From Paramacrobiotus metropolitanus (lineage: Eukaryota; Tardigrada; Eutardigrada; Parachela; Macrobiotidae), in NCBI RefSeq assembly GCF_019649055.1, contig NW_026570231.1, forward strand, positions 1,674,001 through 1,738,000: a stretch of DNA of 64,000 nucleotides, read 5' to 3'. Position numbers and translations under genes: made by a program. Position 1 is the first letter of the stretch, and each line of letters opens with the position of its first letter. Below the pieces are notes generated by a model. That model was not told the DNA's origin. It was given only the letters and a program-made list of their open reading frames with translations, and ran no database searches. Shown in pieces: positions 25,643-35,989 of this stretch.

Positions 25643-27618
25643 ATGAATTTCGTGACGTATGATAATAATAACAAAAACGGTAATTTTACAGGAATAATCG
25701 ATTTAACAACGAAAACAGAGGCGATGGAAAAAATGGTAGGGATTTCGGCAACAATAGCAATAAAAATAATGTTTGATCGCTGTACAGGAACTAACACCGG
25801 AAGGCGTATCTGCTTTAATTGTAATAAACAAGGGCACATAGCAGAAAATTTTTGGCATAGTTAAACATATGAAAACTAATAACAGAGAAAGTGGAAACAA
25901 TTCCAGAAATAATGACAGGAGAAATAATTACGGAGAAATTCCAGCGGAAGTTTCAATGGAATTATCTAAAATCGCAATGATAGTTCAAATTATACAACTA
26001 ATCAAGGTTATCGTAGCGGAAATAGAGAAAACGATAATATAAATCCAAGACTTACATATCCCACTTTCCGCCGGCGGGGAGGGTGGGGGCAAGTCGGTCA
26101 GGTAGATCGTGAAGATGCCTTCAGCCGTACGAAGAAAATGATGACCAAAGTTCGCATACTGTTAACATGATTGCCGGGTGAGAGACAACTTCTTTCAGCA
26201 AAAGGATAAAAAGGTTTGAGAACCGTTGTTAAAGTGAACAACGATCAGTTCTCAGCGTGTCTGGACACAGGTGCTGGACCTTAGCTAATAAGTCATAAAT
26301 TAGTAGAAAAACTGGAAGTTTAAGACCGTGCCATGGGAAGGGTCTACCTTAAAATTTGTAGAATGTAAGCGAAAAGAAAGCATGCGAGGTCCCAGTAGAA
26401 CTTCTGGAAATGAAAGCGACTGTTTTTTGCCGAAGTACATGAATCAAATGATTTCGACGAAGAGCTGCTACTAGGTAATGATTTTCTAGATAATAATAAT
26501 CACAATAATATAATGATAATGATAACATAATAGATAATAATAATGATACTGAAGTTGTTAACGTCACTGTATTGATTGCCGTACCCGCCGGGTCTACTTC
26601 ATGGAAAACGGTCCGTGTAAAAAATGCGATGAAAGAAGCAGAAGTGTAGTTTTCGATAATACATATGACGCAGAAACCAACGTTCGTTTTGGTGAATCAT
26701 TTTTTCAAATACAAGAAAATTCAAGTGGTGCCTGATAACAAAGAAGAAAAAAGCCGTTTGCGTAAAGTCACGTAAATTTCGAAAAAATTCATACTGCGGG
26801 AGGATCATCGAAAGAAAGTAAAATTGAATGCGTCAGCGTTAGTCGAGAAATATTAAAACTTTTTCCAAAAAAGGTGAACCAATAGGTCGTACCCATTGGA
26901 CCGTACCGTCGTACCCGAGTTCGTAATTGACACATGCGACCATAAGCCGCTTAACTATGCTCCGTACAGGGTATCTTTAATTCAACAGGAAATGGTCCAA
27001 CAGGAAGTTGATGACTTGTTGAAATCAAAAATTATTGACGCCGATTTCTCCAACTGGAACAGCCCTTTGTTATTAATTCACAAACGTGGAGATAATTACT
27101 GAACTGTGTCGGATTTTTGCGCATTAATCAAAATTACAAATAAGAATAATTACCCGTTACCTAATATTCGGACGAGTAAGATCTGTCAGGAAACGCGAAA
27201 TTTTTCAAAGTATTCGATATGACGGGAGCTTCTTGGCAAACCCCATTATAAAATATCTCGAGGAAAAGTCGCCATCTGTGGCACCAGGAGGATTATTTTA
27301 ATTTATCTGTAATCCACAGGGCTTTGCAACGGCTCTGCGGCATTAGTATATTAGCCGGACCTGAATGGAGAACGTGTTTGATATATTTTGATGACATCTT
27401 AATTATCGGGAATACCTTTGTAGAAACCTTATATCGGCTAGAAGAGGTTTCTGATCGCATTTTCCGTTCCGGTTCAACAATAAATCTTGGGAAATGTAAA
27501 TTTTCTGAACCCGAAATAAAGTTCTTGGGGCATTTATAAACGAGGAAGGCCGCAGACCCAACCCAGAATAAACTTTCGCTTTCGAAAAGGCCAGTACCTC
27601 AACAGTAAAGAACCTCAT
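25643..27618 (+). pseudogene. Ty3/gypsy gag-pol relic
   Basis: In order on the plus strand: a CCHC-type knuckle whose last Cys is lost (CFNCNKQGHIAENFW, about 25,809-25,855); an Asn-rich linker; an aspartic protease motif CLDTGAG (26,258-26,278); the RT N-terminus (26,896-27,102, ending SPLLLIHKRGDNY); SDFCALI.ITNKNNYPLP (about 27,110-27,170); and the catalytic box YFDDILI at 27,384. Gene order and motifs fit Ty3/gypsy. Stops and frameshifts separate nearly every block, and RNase H and integrase are not found. No flanking LTRs recognised. Confidence 0.85.
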
Positions 27619-27639
27619 GAAAATTAAAACCGACGATCA

Positions 27640-28536
27640 TCACGACATGCTTATAGCTATACGCCGGCATTCATTTCGCGGCAATGTGATCGGGTACCGG
27701 TTGGATGCGTTACCCAGACGGACCGACAATTGAATAAAAAAGCTAAAAACATTTTGATCATCAAAATTTGTAATAACACCAGCAAAATGCATATTTACCT
27801 TGGTACTGCCAGGCGGCTTATAATCTTCAGGTAACAATGCATCCCGTTTCGGATAACCTTTCAGCTGAATAAGGCCTCTGCTCACATCAGTGCGTGTCCA
27901 TTCATCCACGCATTCTTCGACTATTTCTTCCTTGGAATCATCCTTGTAGTAGCGATACTTTAATCGCACACTAGGGTGCTGATTGGCAGCAAACTCCTGC
28001 GCATACAGGATCTTAATCGCCATCAGGCCTGCTGTTCACGATCCCTATCGGAATCCACAAATCGACCCAAATACTTAATGGCCAAGGACTGAACTGCGGT
28101 ACAAACCATTAGGCTCCGTCCCAGCCTCACCGCACAGAGGACAAAAGTAGTAGCGCAAGCCCTTGCCGGTAAGCTTTTTTCAGATCGCTCATATAATGTT
28201 CAAGACTCTTGAACGAAAAAAATTAAGACACAATTATCATTTCGAAAACTACTTTAAGCAACAAAATTATCTTCGGCTCCTTTGGCAATTTGGGTTCGCC
28301 CCCAAACGTACGTGGCCTGCTGTGCGGCGATGTAATTCTCATACTCAAGCCGCTTTTTCTGTTAAGTAGAAGAAACACAAATAAATAACAAATAAGCGAT
28401 CATTTATACATTTTCTCACTTCTGATTCAGCCGGATCCTCTTCTGCATTATTAAAGGCCTCAATAAACCCATTATCCGGTATGTCCGATGGGGATGCGAG
28501 TCCGTTTTCTCGTGCGCGTCCATGGATACCTTTCAC
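27640..28536 (-). pseudogene. Spliced gene or remnant, unknown, zinc-ribbon-like
   Basis: Reading the minus strand: a coding-like segment from 28,536 ends at a 5' splice site AA|GTGAGA (intron 28,419 to 28,359, 61 bp, ending CTTAACAG). It is followed by KKRLEYENYIAAQQATYVWG, then, after frame changes, a Cys pair segment LRYYFCPLCGEAG near 28,130 and a 127-codon frame 28,023-27,640. The last is strongly protein-like for about its first 100 residues. Frames do not join cleanly (stops near 28,255 and 28,030), so this is either a decayed gene or an exon set with an intron I have not resolved. Family not recognised. Confidence 0.4.
28359..28419 (-). other. Predicted 61-bp spliceosomal intron
   Basis: On the minus strand it starts GTGAGAAAATG and ends TTCTACTTAACAG, with a pyrimidine-rich 3' end. 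Its size matches the introns inferred in the Rep/helicase gene at 43-46 kb. Confidence 0.5.
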
Positions 28537-28580
28537 CTAAGTACCACTAGATGCTGATAAGCAAAATCAAGCAATATTAG

Positions 28581-28722
28581 AGGGGCAACTGCAAGCATAT
28601 ATACGCACACTATGCATACAGTATTAGAATGCATAAAATTGCCAGATTCGCAGGAGCACCTGCACGCATATATACGCACACGAAGTGTACAGTATTGGAC
28701 TGCATAAAATTAGTGACTGCCA
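28581..28722. repeat. 71-bp direct tandem duplication
   Basis: Two adjacent units (28,581-28,651 and 28,652-28,722) share CATATATACGCACAC and ACAGTATT..A.TGCATAAAATT with scattered substitutions. Confidence 0.75.
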
Positions 28723-29106
28723 GATGGGCATTCGCAATCTACAGGTCCTTAATTTACTGAGAGTAGCCGGAATCTTCAAAAAACCCCCCATTGCCGCCCG
28801 GACATAAGAAACGCGGCCGTTCAGAGTTGTATATTTCGCGGTGTTAGCGGCAAACAGTTTTGTCTATGACATTCCGGCTGGCGGATAACGCGTCTTGTCC
28901 GTCGAATGGACTTCGGGAACGGGCTTGTGAACTCGTGCGACTTTTGACTGGGTGAAATGAACCTGGCATCCCGTGATGTTTCTGAAACCCCGGGCTTTCA
29001 TGAAGTACTGATGCCTTATATAATATCACGTCGTTATTGGTGTCGGCTTGTACAAGCATTAGAAACTTGCTTATAATACCGGTTGCACAGCTGCAGGTAC
29101 TGCACG

Positions 29107-29373
29107 TCATCCAATCATTTGTTCCCGTGATGCTTTGAACTCTTTTGGGGAGAGTGGTGGGCGGGTTAACTGCCGGGGTGGCGCGTCTATCGGTACTGCT
29201 TCCGCTGCTTGCATATCATCCACCATCATGAGTTCAACCCCTGCATCAAGTGTAAGAGTTCCAAAGCTCATGCCACCGCTGGCAGCCGGTATGGTAACAC
29301 GATGTGGCAGCTCGCCCATTATGATACACGTATATGCACTCGCACACCGCTTGGCGCTCAAGTTTATTCTCAA
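29107..29373 (-). CDS. 88-codon frame, possible exon, unknown
   Basis: Minus-strand frame with coding-like composition in its last 70 residues (a likely internal start at MGELPHRVTIP, and a PPRQLTRPPLSPKEF segment). It points the same way as the spliced remnant at 27.6-28.5 kb and may belong to the same transcription unit. No domain recognised. Confidence 0.3.
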   Translation of the reverse strand: MRINLSAKRCASAYTCIIMGELPHRVTIPAASGGMSFGTLTLDAGVELMMVDDMQAAEAVPIDAPPRQLTRPPLSPKEFKASREQMIG

Positions 29374-29430
29374 CTCAGCCAGATCGCCCGCGACTGGGAC
29401 GAACGCTCGGCCTTATAGACACACGGCCTG

Positions 29431-31203
29431 GCGCTGATACAAAAGTGTTCGGACTCATATGGTGCTCGGACAAAAAAATGTCCCGGTTTACATGGCGCCC
29501 GCACCAAAGTTTGATGCTCTCACGGCGCTCAGACGAAGTTTCCGGGCTAAGAAACCCTTATTCAGATGCGTGCTAGCCTGTGATAACCGAAGATAACCGA
29601 ACGTGATAACCGAAGAACGTCTCAGCTGCACCAGGGAAGCCGTTGGAGGTGTAAAAGCCGGGAGTATCCGGCATGGATTACCGGATAGTGTCGCTCAGGG
29701 TGTTGAAATTATAAAACTTTAGTCATCTGGATGCATCTACAGATAGTTCCGGAATGGGCACGTTAGCAACATACCACCTACGGCTTTCGGCGAGACCCCC
29801 AAAGCTTGCGTTAAGGTAGCTCGTACTACCGCTATTTGCGCGATATCTCCGGGATGTAACATCCTCTTCCATGACCACGCGAAGGAAATAACAGCCTGGA
29901 ACCCGCTCTTTTAACAGGGATTTTTTTGCATGCAGCTTTCGATGGTGGGAGAACTTTAGGGCAGATGTTCGACACTCCAGTGGAATATTTAGGACAACAA
30001 AGCCGCGATTTTCGACGCGGCGTTCTAGACTATCATAGACGATCTGCCTGACGTTCGGCATTTCACTAATTGTAACATAACGCTAACGACAGTTGTCCGT
30101 ATCGAGGTCGTTCCTGAATAGTTTCAAAATAAAACATACATACACCGATCTGATTGATGAACATTGTGTATCTGAATGCCGGCATGCTCAACTGAAATTA
30201 GGCCTGCAATGCCGCGCTGTATGAGCCAAATTCAATGGAATGTACAACATCGCTTTGTATAAATGCTGCGCCGGTGCACGTAAGATTCAGCATTAGTGTA
30301 CTGAAATGAAACTATAGTTATTATATTGTTGATTATGATTGTTTTTCGCTGTGTGCAGAATTTGATAATTCCGGTAACACTTAATGCAGGCGAATATTGG
30401 CAAAACGTGCACAATTAAGGTAAATTAAGTAAGAACCCTGTATTCTTCCAAAAGAATATGCGTATTGCAAGACGTTAATGGATATTTTAAACGTGAAGAC
30501 TCCGCTTTCCAACATTGGCAACTACAGCGTCTGCCACTTCAAGACATCGGTGAAAGGTTAAATCCTTCCTCGGTGCGTTGACATATTATCGAAATTTTGA
30601 ATCGAAATCAACATGCTCCCATAACTGGAACTCGTAGACGCAATACTCACTATCCTTTGCCGTTTGACAAGTCTTGTAGCCTCCAGTTTTGTTTACAGTT
30701 TTGGCCATAAATTTTTGTTTTGAATGGTCTACGAATGATAGTTTTCCCTGCGTACAGTGATGTACTTATTTAAAATTTCCGCTGTCTTTTTGCTATTCTT
30801 GCGATCTGGTATGAGGAACGAAATGCGGACTTAGATTGTTTTGTTTGTGCTTGGCCGCGCGCGCCGCGTTCCCTCTTTATCTTGAAGGCATTATTATTGA
30901 GCGTTTCATTTTAACTATCATCTGATGGGTAATAGGGTACGTACGTTCCTTTCAGTTCCGCACATTTTCCTTATCATCTGCATGTAATATGCAGCCCCAA
31001 TCTTCAGAATCTCCGGCGCGTCGATGCGTTTTGGCTTTACACAGTAGTCATAAAGACCAACCAAATACCAATAAATTTTATTTAATTAAACTCATTTTAT
31101 TTGAATATACTCATTAGTTTATTACAATCACTTGAAACCAAACTCGCACCTTATTTCGGTTAGTCGTGGCTCGGAAGAAAGCTGGATGCGTTCTGCGACA
31201 TTT
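29431..31203. other. No supported feature
   Basis: Frames of 60-110 codons without domains; no repeats beyond a small GATAACCGAA cluster at 29,580-29,615. Confidence 0.5.
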
Positions 31204-31212
31204 AGTTATGGC

Positions 31213-32091
31213 CGCGTCCGATCACTTCGGCCGCGTTACATTTCGGCCGCACTGGTTCACTTCGGCCAACGTTCGTTTCGGCCGTGGCTTACTTCGGCCA
31301 ACACTCAATTCGGCCAGCGCTCATTTCGGCAAATGGACGTTTCGGCCATCATAGCTTTTTTAGGTTTCCCTGGTTTTCTAGGTTTTTCTTAGTTTTGTTA
31401 TGTTTTCTTAGGTTTTCAAATTGTTATGTTTTCTTAGGTTTATGTTAATTTTATCATGTTTTCTTAGGTTTTTATATTTCGTAGGTTTCTTAGGTTTTTC
31501 TAGGTTTTCTGAGGTTTCTTAGGTTTATAAATGTCTTAGGTTTCTTTAACTTTTCTTAGGTTTTTTAGGTTTTTTTACGTATCTTAGGTCTGTTAGGTCG
31601 GTTTTTCTTTGATTTTCTTACGTGTTCATAGCTGTTCTTAGGTTATCCTTAGGTTCTTAATGAAATGAAGATTTCTTTAAATTTTTCATGATTTCCTAGG
31701 TGTCGTACAGTTAAGTTTTCAGTACTCTCCCGTGACTGTAAACTTCGTAACTCCGCACGATCGGCCTTATGACGCTCGACGAGGTGTTAATCAGAATAAT
31801 CGGGAAAGGGAGACAAGATGGTGACTGTTACACTTCAAGAACTGGTCAAAGAAGTTGTGCGTACGAGTTCAAATCAAACAGAACAAAATTTCGCGTATTA
31901 CGAGAACTTAGCATGTTACGCGGTGCAGGTTAAAAGTTTTGGTATTTCCGCCGAAATGTACTGTGGCCGAAGTGAATTGCGGCCAAAATGAATGACGGCC
32001 GAAGTGAATGGCGGCCGAAGTGAGTGGCGGCCGAAAAACTTTGGCCGAAATGAGCGCGGCCGAAATGAAAACGGCCGAAGTGATCGGTAGC
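31213..32091. mobile_element. Foldback element with 9-bp TSD, MULE-like
   Basis: Two inverted arrays of short TTCGGCC-containing units (31,218-31,350 and 31,945-32,087) face each other around a T-rich core. The outermost perfect inverted repeat is CCGATCACTTCGGCC. The element is bracketed by AGTTATGGC at 31,204-31,212 and 32,092-32,100, a 9-bp target duplication as seen for Mutator-like and foldback elements. The core (31,355-31,700) is a degenerate TTCTTAGGTTT array. No coding potential. Confidence 0.75.
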
Positions 32092-32100
32092 CAGTTATGG

Positions 32101-32856
32101 CTTTCTTCGGAAATATATGGTAGACGATGTGGTTGCCTTTTTAGCAATGAAAAGTACCGCGGCAAGAGCAATAACATTAACACTCATGCAGGATTTCGCC
32201 GGAGAAGATAAGTGCGTTGCTGTTGCACATGTGATGCTGCTCAACCTAACAAAAGGAAAAAGGTCCCTTAGATGGAAAAAATGCGTCTTACTGGGCCAAA
32301 GACGGATAACCTTGATTGTGCTATGGTATGATGAGATTGTTCGACATCTTTTACCAAATATTTTCAATGTCGCTTATTATCTGCTCACATGCTCAACGGC
32401 CGTTTCTTAGTACCATTTTTCGGGGTATCTTTGGATGGAAGTGCAATTTTTTAATTGCATTACTTGGGTGAGATGATACCTGCTTGTTAATTTTGCCCTG
32501 CACAGAAAAGATTGTTTTATGGGGAGTGTTGACAGTCCACTGAAAGGTATAAAGTTTTTTTGTAACTACATCAAATCTCTATATCAGCAACGGTTGCACG
32601 GATGTGTACTGCTGCCCGAAACTTGCTTTCGGTCCATTCAGTTTTGTGGTCGCGGCAAAGCGACGTTTCTTTCTTATTATGGTTGGGTTATAGAGTTCGG
32701 GCACAGATAAAATATCTGATAAGACGACTGTCCGGGTTTCATAAATTTCTGAGTGCATGAAGTTGCACCAGATGTGATGGCAGTGCGCCAGCTACTGGAT
32801 GCCGAGACCCTTACGTACGCTCATATCAGAAGATATGCCGCTAGTCTACCATCAAC
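32101..32856. other. No supported feature
   Basis: A 97-codon plus-strand frame (32,117-32,410) with no recognised domain; nothing else. Confidence 0.5.
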
Positions 32857-32965
32857 TCGGTTTCGGTCCGGTTAGGCTCGGTTTCGGTCCGGTTTTCAGT
32901 CGAACCGGTTCGGAGCCGATTTGAACCGGTTTGGAGCCGAACCGCCTGAATCGGTTTAGAGCCGA
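32857..32965. repeat. Inverted CGGTTT/AACCGG array
   Basis: Units of CTCGGTTTCGGTCCGGTT on the left and AACCGGTTTGGAGCCGAACC on the right are roughly inverted. It directly precedes the viral segment and might be a host foldback at its edge. Confidence 0.7.
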
Positions 32966-32971
32966 ACTGAA

Positions 32972-33015
32972 TTCCCCTTTCTTTTGTTTATTTTTCCCCA
33001 CCCTCTTTTTTTTTG
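32972..33015 (-). promoter_or_regulatory. Conserved 3'-end motif, copy 1
   Basis: A pyrimidine-rich block (TTCCCCTTTCTTTTGTTTAT...) just beyond the stop of the minus-strand hydrolase-BIR gene. It is nearly repeated at 42,278-42,320 beyond the last plus-strand gene and across the PolB stop. On the minus strand it reads as A-rich with an AATAAA-like core, so it may act in 3'-end formation. Function is inferred. Confidence 0.4.
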
Positions 33016-33057
33016 TATGAACATGAATGAACATGATAGCAGATTTATTCATGATAT

Positions 33058-34281
33058 TTACAAGTGAAAAAATAAATTATCAGGAACATTGGTAGCCGGA
33101 CAGTTGGGCTTCTTACATAAGTGATCCCGACGCGGATCAGAGAGAGGCTCAAAATTTCTAAGTTCACATTCGCAGTAATAACATTGAACACAGTCTAGTG
33201 AACCAAAATGAAAAAATCCATTTCCAGCTAATTCCATGGGTGAGGGTTTGAGATGTGGCCAACCTTTGAACGACTCCAAACGTGATCCTAAAGTGCTGTA
33301 GTTGCCGAAATCATCAATTTCGCGATCGGTTAGGGTGTTGCTGGCGTGTTCGGCAAGTTTGTCGGCTAGCGTAATACTGTTCTTATAGCCGTCACACACT
33401 TCAAACCACGTCGATGGTATGCTTTTGAGACCGTGCCAAGCTCCGGCAATAGCGCCCGCCAGGGTTGCGATTCCGTCCGTACATCCACCAACACGTAGTG
33501 TAAGTGCCATGGTTGATTCGAAAGCATTTTTAGGCGATAGATCGGCTCTTTTGATCACGCAATAAATAGCCATAGGTACAGCTTGCAGTCCCGAGGAATC
33601 ATTGCCAAGGGCTTTCACCACAACACTTGTCTCTTGAGACAGCAGAGTTTTTATGTGCACTAATTTTTATTGACACAGCTGAAGGCTAACGCCTGAGTCA
33701 CACAGAGTGATTAGCATGTCCAGAAACAGTGCGGGAGTAAAGTTGGGATATTGCAATGCTACGGCAATAGAGTAGGCTTGAAGCTCGCATGCCCCGTAAG
33801 CTTCCATCGTAGGATGTGTAAGTTCGGCGACGTTACGTACGTTGCGGATCATTATTTCTGTCTGATGTTTGAAGTACAGTGGATACGCTGAAATCCACGC
33901 AGCAGGACCGTATCCTTTTTGGTATACACGTGGTACGATTTTATTCGGCAATGTGTCAAGGGATTCATAATTGCTCCACTTCCAGTAATGTATTATATCT
34001 TTTAGCTTTCCAAAAGCCGAACGTATGACGGGGTGTGCATTGTAATTTGCGTCAACGCATGCACGAGCGGCACTCGCTGTATCGTAACCACTGTCATTTA
34101 ACAATGCGTTACCAAGCGCGTTTGTTAATACAGTTTCTTCACGATGAGAGCGGTAATCTCGAGTATCAACAAACATTTGCGCTACCTTATGGACAATACC
34201 ATTGTATGCCTTCAAAGGAGCGCACAAGCATTCCCCGAGTAGGCCGCCGACTAAGCAACCGCGAAACTGATCTTTTTCCAT
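33058..34281 (-). pseudogene. ADP-ribosylhydrolase-like domain fused to a BIR domain, one in-frame stop
   Basis: The N-terminal part from MEKDQFRGCLVGGLLGECL follows the ARH/DraG fold (ADPRS/ARH3-like). Downstream of the break, VPMAIYCVIKR and GGCTDGIATLAGAIAGAWHGL match the C-terminal metal and substrate loops. The family's first metal motif TDD reads REE here and GGDTD reads GGCTD, so catalysis is doubtful. The last 70 residues are a BIR zinc domain with the order R..SF..WP, GFFHFG, CYYC, DH and H-x6-C. TAA at 33,667-33,669 splits the frame inside a linker; both sides are in the same phase. The start is the ATG at 34,279-34,281; upstream codons run into the promoter. BIR domains bind caspases or ubiquitin partners in IAPs, so an anti-death or ADP-ribose-related host-interaction role is inferred. 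Confidence 0.8.
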
Positions 34282-34699
34282 TTTCTTTGCGAATGATAAT
34301 TGTTTAACACAATTCCAGCTCTTAAATATGGTCAGAAAAAAACAGCTAGCCCCCAGGTTTAATTTCTGACCAATCACAACGCTCATTCCCAAATATTTTT
34401 TTGATTTTCCGAGGTACGTCACAGGCTGTTTGACCAATCAATATGGTAACGCAGTGTATGGGGGTGTAGTTTTTTTCGATTTTTCAACCAATCATCGACA
34501 TAGTTAACTGTTTCAAGTTTGCCAGTGACGTATGTGTGAAAAAGGCGGGGTTATGCGAGAATTTACTACCAATGGGGGCAGAGTTTGGCTTCCTCGGAAA
34601 CAATCCGCGAGTATAAAGGCGACGCGGCTGAGCTTTTCCAAATCATTCTGCAAAAAAGTTGAGAGCAAGTTCTATCACCATAATATCACGAGAGCAAAA
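34282..34699. promoter_or_regulatory. Divergent promoter with three CCAATCA boxes
   Basis: This gap between the left- and right-facing genes contains CCAATCA at 34,370, 34,434 and 34,488, a CRE-like TACGTCAC at 34,416, TGACGTATG near 34,526 and a clean TATAAAGG at 34,612-34,619. The last is 81 bp before the rightward ATG. Leftward, TATTTAAG (minus strand, about 34,322) is a weaker TATA candidate about 40 bp from the hydrolase start. The layout resembles a compact early promoter for an RNA polymerase II template. Confidence 0.55.
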
Positions 34700-35146
34700 A
34701 TGGATTTCGAACGTATTTTGGATGTTGTCGGTGATCATGACGGCTACACTGTATACAAAGTCAATAGTGTGGTAAGTCTGTTCTGGAATGCTAAAGAAGT
34801 ACGGGCATTTCTTGTGTTCGAAGCGAATGCGGATGCTGAGGGCTTGCGTAAAGCATGGAATAAAGGGATCCGATTCGGATACAATGAAATCACCGAACTA
34901 CTGAAGATCTTGAAGAATGGACACCTGAAAGACACGCTGGATCACGCAGCATCCGAAGGCAAACAGGAGAAAATGAAATTCGACGGCCCCGCCTGCCTGG
35001 AGTTGACTCTGAAGGTGCACGAGAAGTACGGGCGTACGATCAGGTTTTCTCAACCAGGGCGCTCTGTTCAACTGCCATACATGGGATTCACTGATGTGGC
35101 CCGAATCCTGGACGATAGTTTCAAAGCGCAAGCCCTTATTGTTTAA
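34700..35146 (+). CDS. Unknown 148-residue viral protein
   Basis: I chose ATG 34,700 because the TATA box at 34,612 places the transcript start after the earlier in-frame ATG (34,532). The protein is soluble, with mixed alpha/beta character, and has no membrane segment, zinc motif or signal peptide. Features include an acidic N-terminus (FERILDVVGDHDG), a central helical and basic section and a C-terminal FTDVARILDDSFK. I recognise no family. Being first after the divergent promoter and beside the TBP-like gene, it is probably an early, non-structural gene (inference). Confidence 0.75.
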   Translation: MDFERILDVVGDHDGYTVYKVNSVVSLFWNAKEVRAFLVFEANADAEGLRKAWNKGIRFGYNEITELLKILKNGHLKDTLDHAASEGKQEKMKFDGPACLELTLKVHEKYGRTIRFSQPGRSVQLPYMGFTDVARILDDSFKAQALIV

Positions 35147-35224
35147 CTGCGCTTTTTGTTTTTAACATTTTAAAATTGTTGTTGTTGTTGTAATTCTTGT
35201 TTATTACGTGCTAACACCCTTTTT

Positions 35225-35899
35225 ATGAGAAAAAAAAGGCTGAAAAACGCCGTTATTTGCGACAGTCTCAGCAGTGAAGTATATAAAGCCTTCTTGCTGA
35301 CACTGTTGCAAGTAATGCGTTCAGTCATGGAAATCCACAACGTTATTCTGGCGGTGCAGTTCAACGAGGAAGTTGATCTTCAGCAAGTCCGAGAAGTTTT
35401 CGGGAAACATGCTACGAAGGTGAAAAATTTTAACGCAGTCAACATTAGACTAATAGGGCAGTCACATACATTCTGCCAGATTTTCCAAAATGGCAAGGCA
35501 ATCGTAATAGGTGGTAAGTCCGTTGAAGAATCGAATGGACTGTTAGAACAGTATTTGCGAATGTTGATTGTAAATTGTATCGACGTTACTATTAAGGAGC
35601 GCTTTGTGGCAAATATAGTCTGTACGTATGCTTACAGTGAAATACTAAATTTGAACAAGCTGTATAGCCAAATTTTAAAACAAAAGCCAACGGGTATCGC
35701 ATTCTTCTATGAACCTGAGCTGTTTCCAGCCATCAAACTACGGTTTCCATTATTGAAAACTACCGTTAACGTTTTCCATACTTGAAAGTGGGTAATTCTG
35801 GGAGCGAGATCACTGTTGCAGATTCAACGCACAATTGAACAAACTAAAAACCTCCTTGAAAATTATACCACTTCGGTGTCGAAGAAACGAGAAATCTAA
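35225..35899 (+). pseudogene. TATA-binding-protein-like gene with internal TGA
   Basis: Two direct repeats characteristic of the TBP saddle are visible. The first (about 35,330-35,560) has NFNAVNIRL, IFQNGKAIVIGGKS and the EES...YLRML helix. The second (from about 35,600) has NIVCTYAY, the FYEPELFPA.K.R stirrup segment and TTVNVF. TGA at 35,783-35,785 falls exactly where the second repeat should have the Gly of the SGK turn; the same phase then continues with a recognisable VILGAR strand to TAA at 35,897-35,899. One substitution would account for the break. The first ATG (35,225) precedes a TATA-like box; 35,313 or 35,328 fit better. TBP loads RNA polymerase on promoters, so the virus may have directed transcription from its own TATA boxes (inference). 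Confidence 0.8.
35280..35288 (+). promoter_or_regulatory. TATA-box candidate TATATAAAG
   Basis: It lies inside the upstream part of the TBP-like frame, 25 bp before an in-frame ATG at 35,313. If used, translation would begin at 35,313 or 35,328, which is also where similarity to TBP begins. Confidence 0.4.
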
Positions 35900-35989
35900 T
35901 CATTTCAGAAACACCATTTGAGAGTTTTTGTGATCGAATATACTGTGAAGTGTTCGATAGTTAGCACACTAAGTCAGGAGAAATTTAAA

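Noticed and set aside
31222-31354. Plus-strand frames rich in FGQRSF/HFG
   Set aside because: They are translations of the TTCGGCC array of a foldback element.
33668-33709. 42-nt intron removing the in-frame stop of the hydrolase-BIR gene
   Set aside because: GT-AG ends exist, but it is shorter than the 56-85-bp introns elsewhere in the window and virus genes show no other introns.
35783-35785. Recoding of TGA as an amino acid
   Set aside because: TGA ends the ATPase, pX-like, core, integrase and penton frames in the same element, so a changed code is unlikely.
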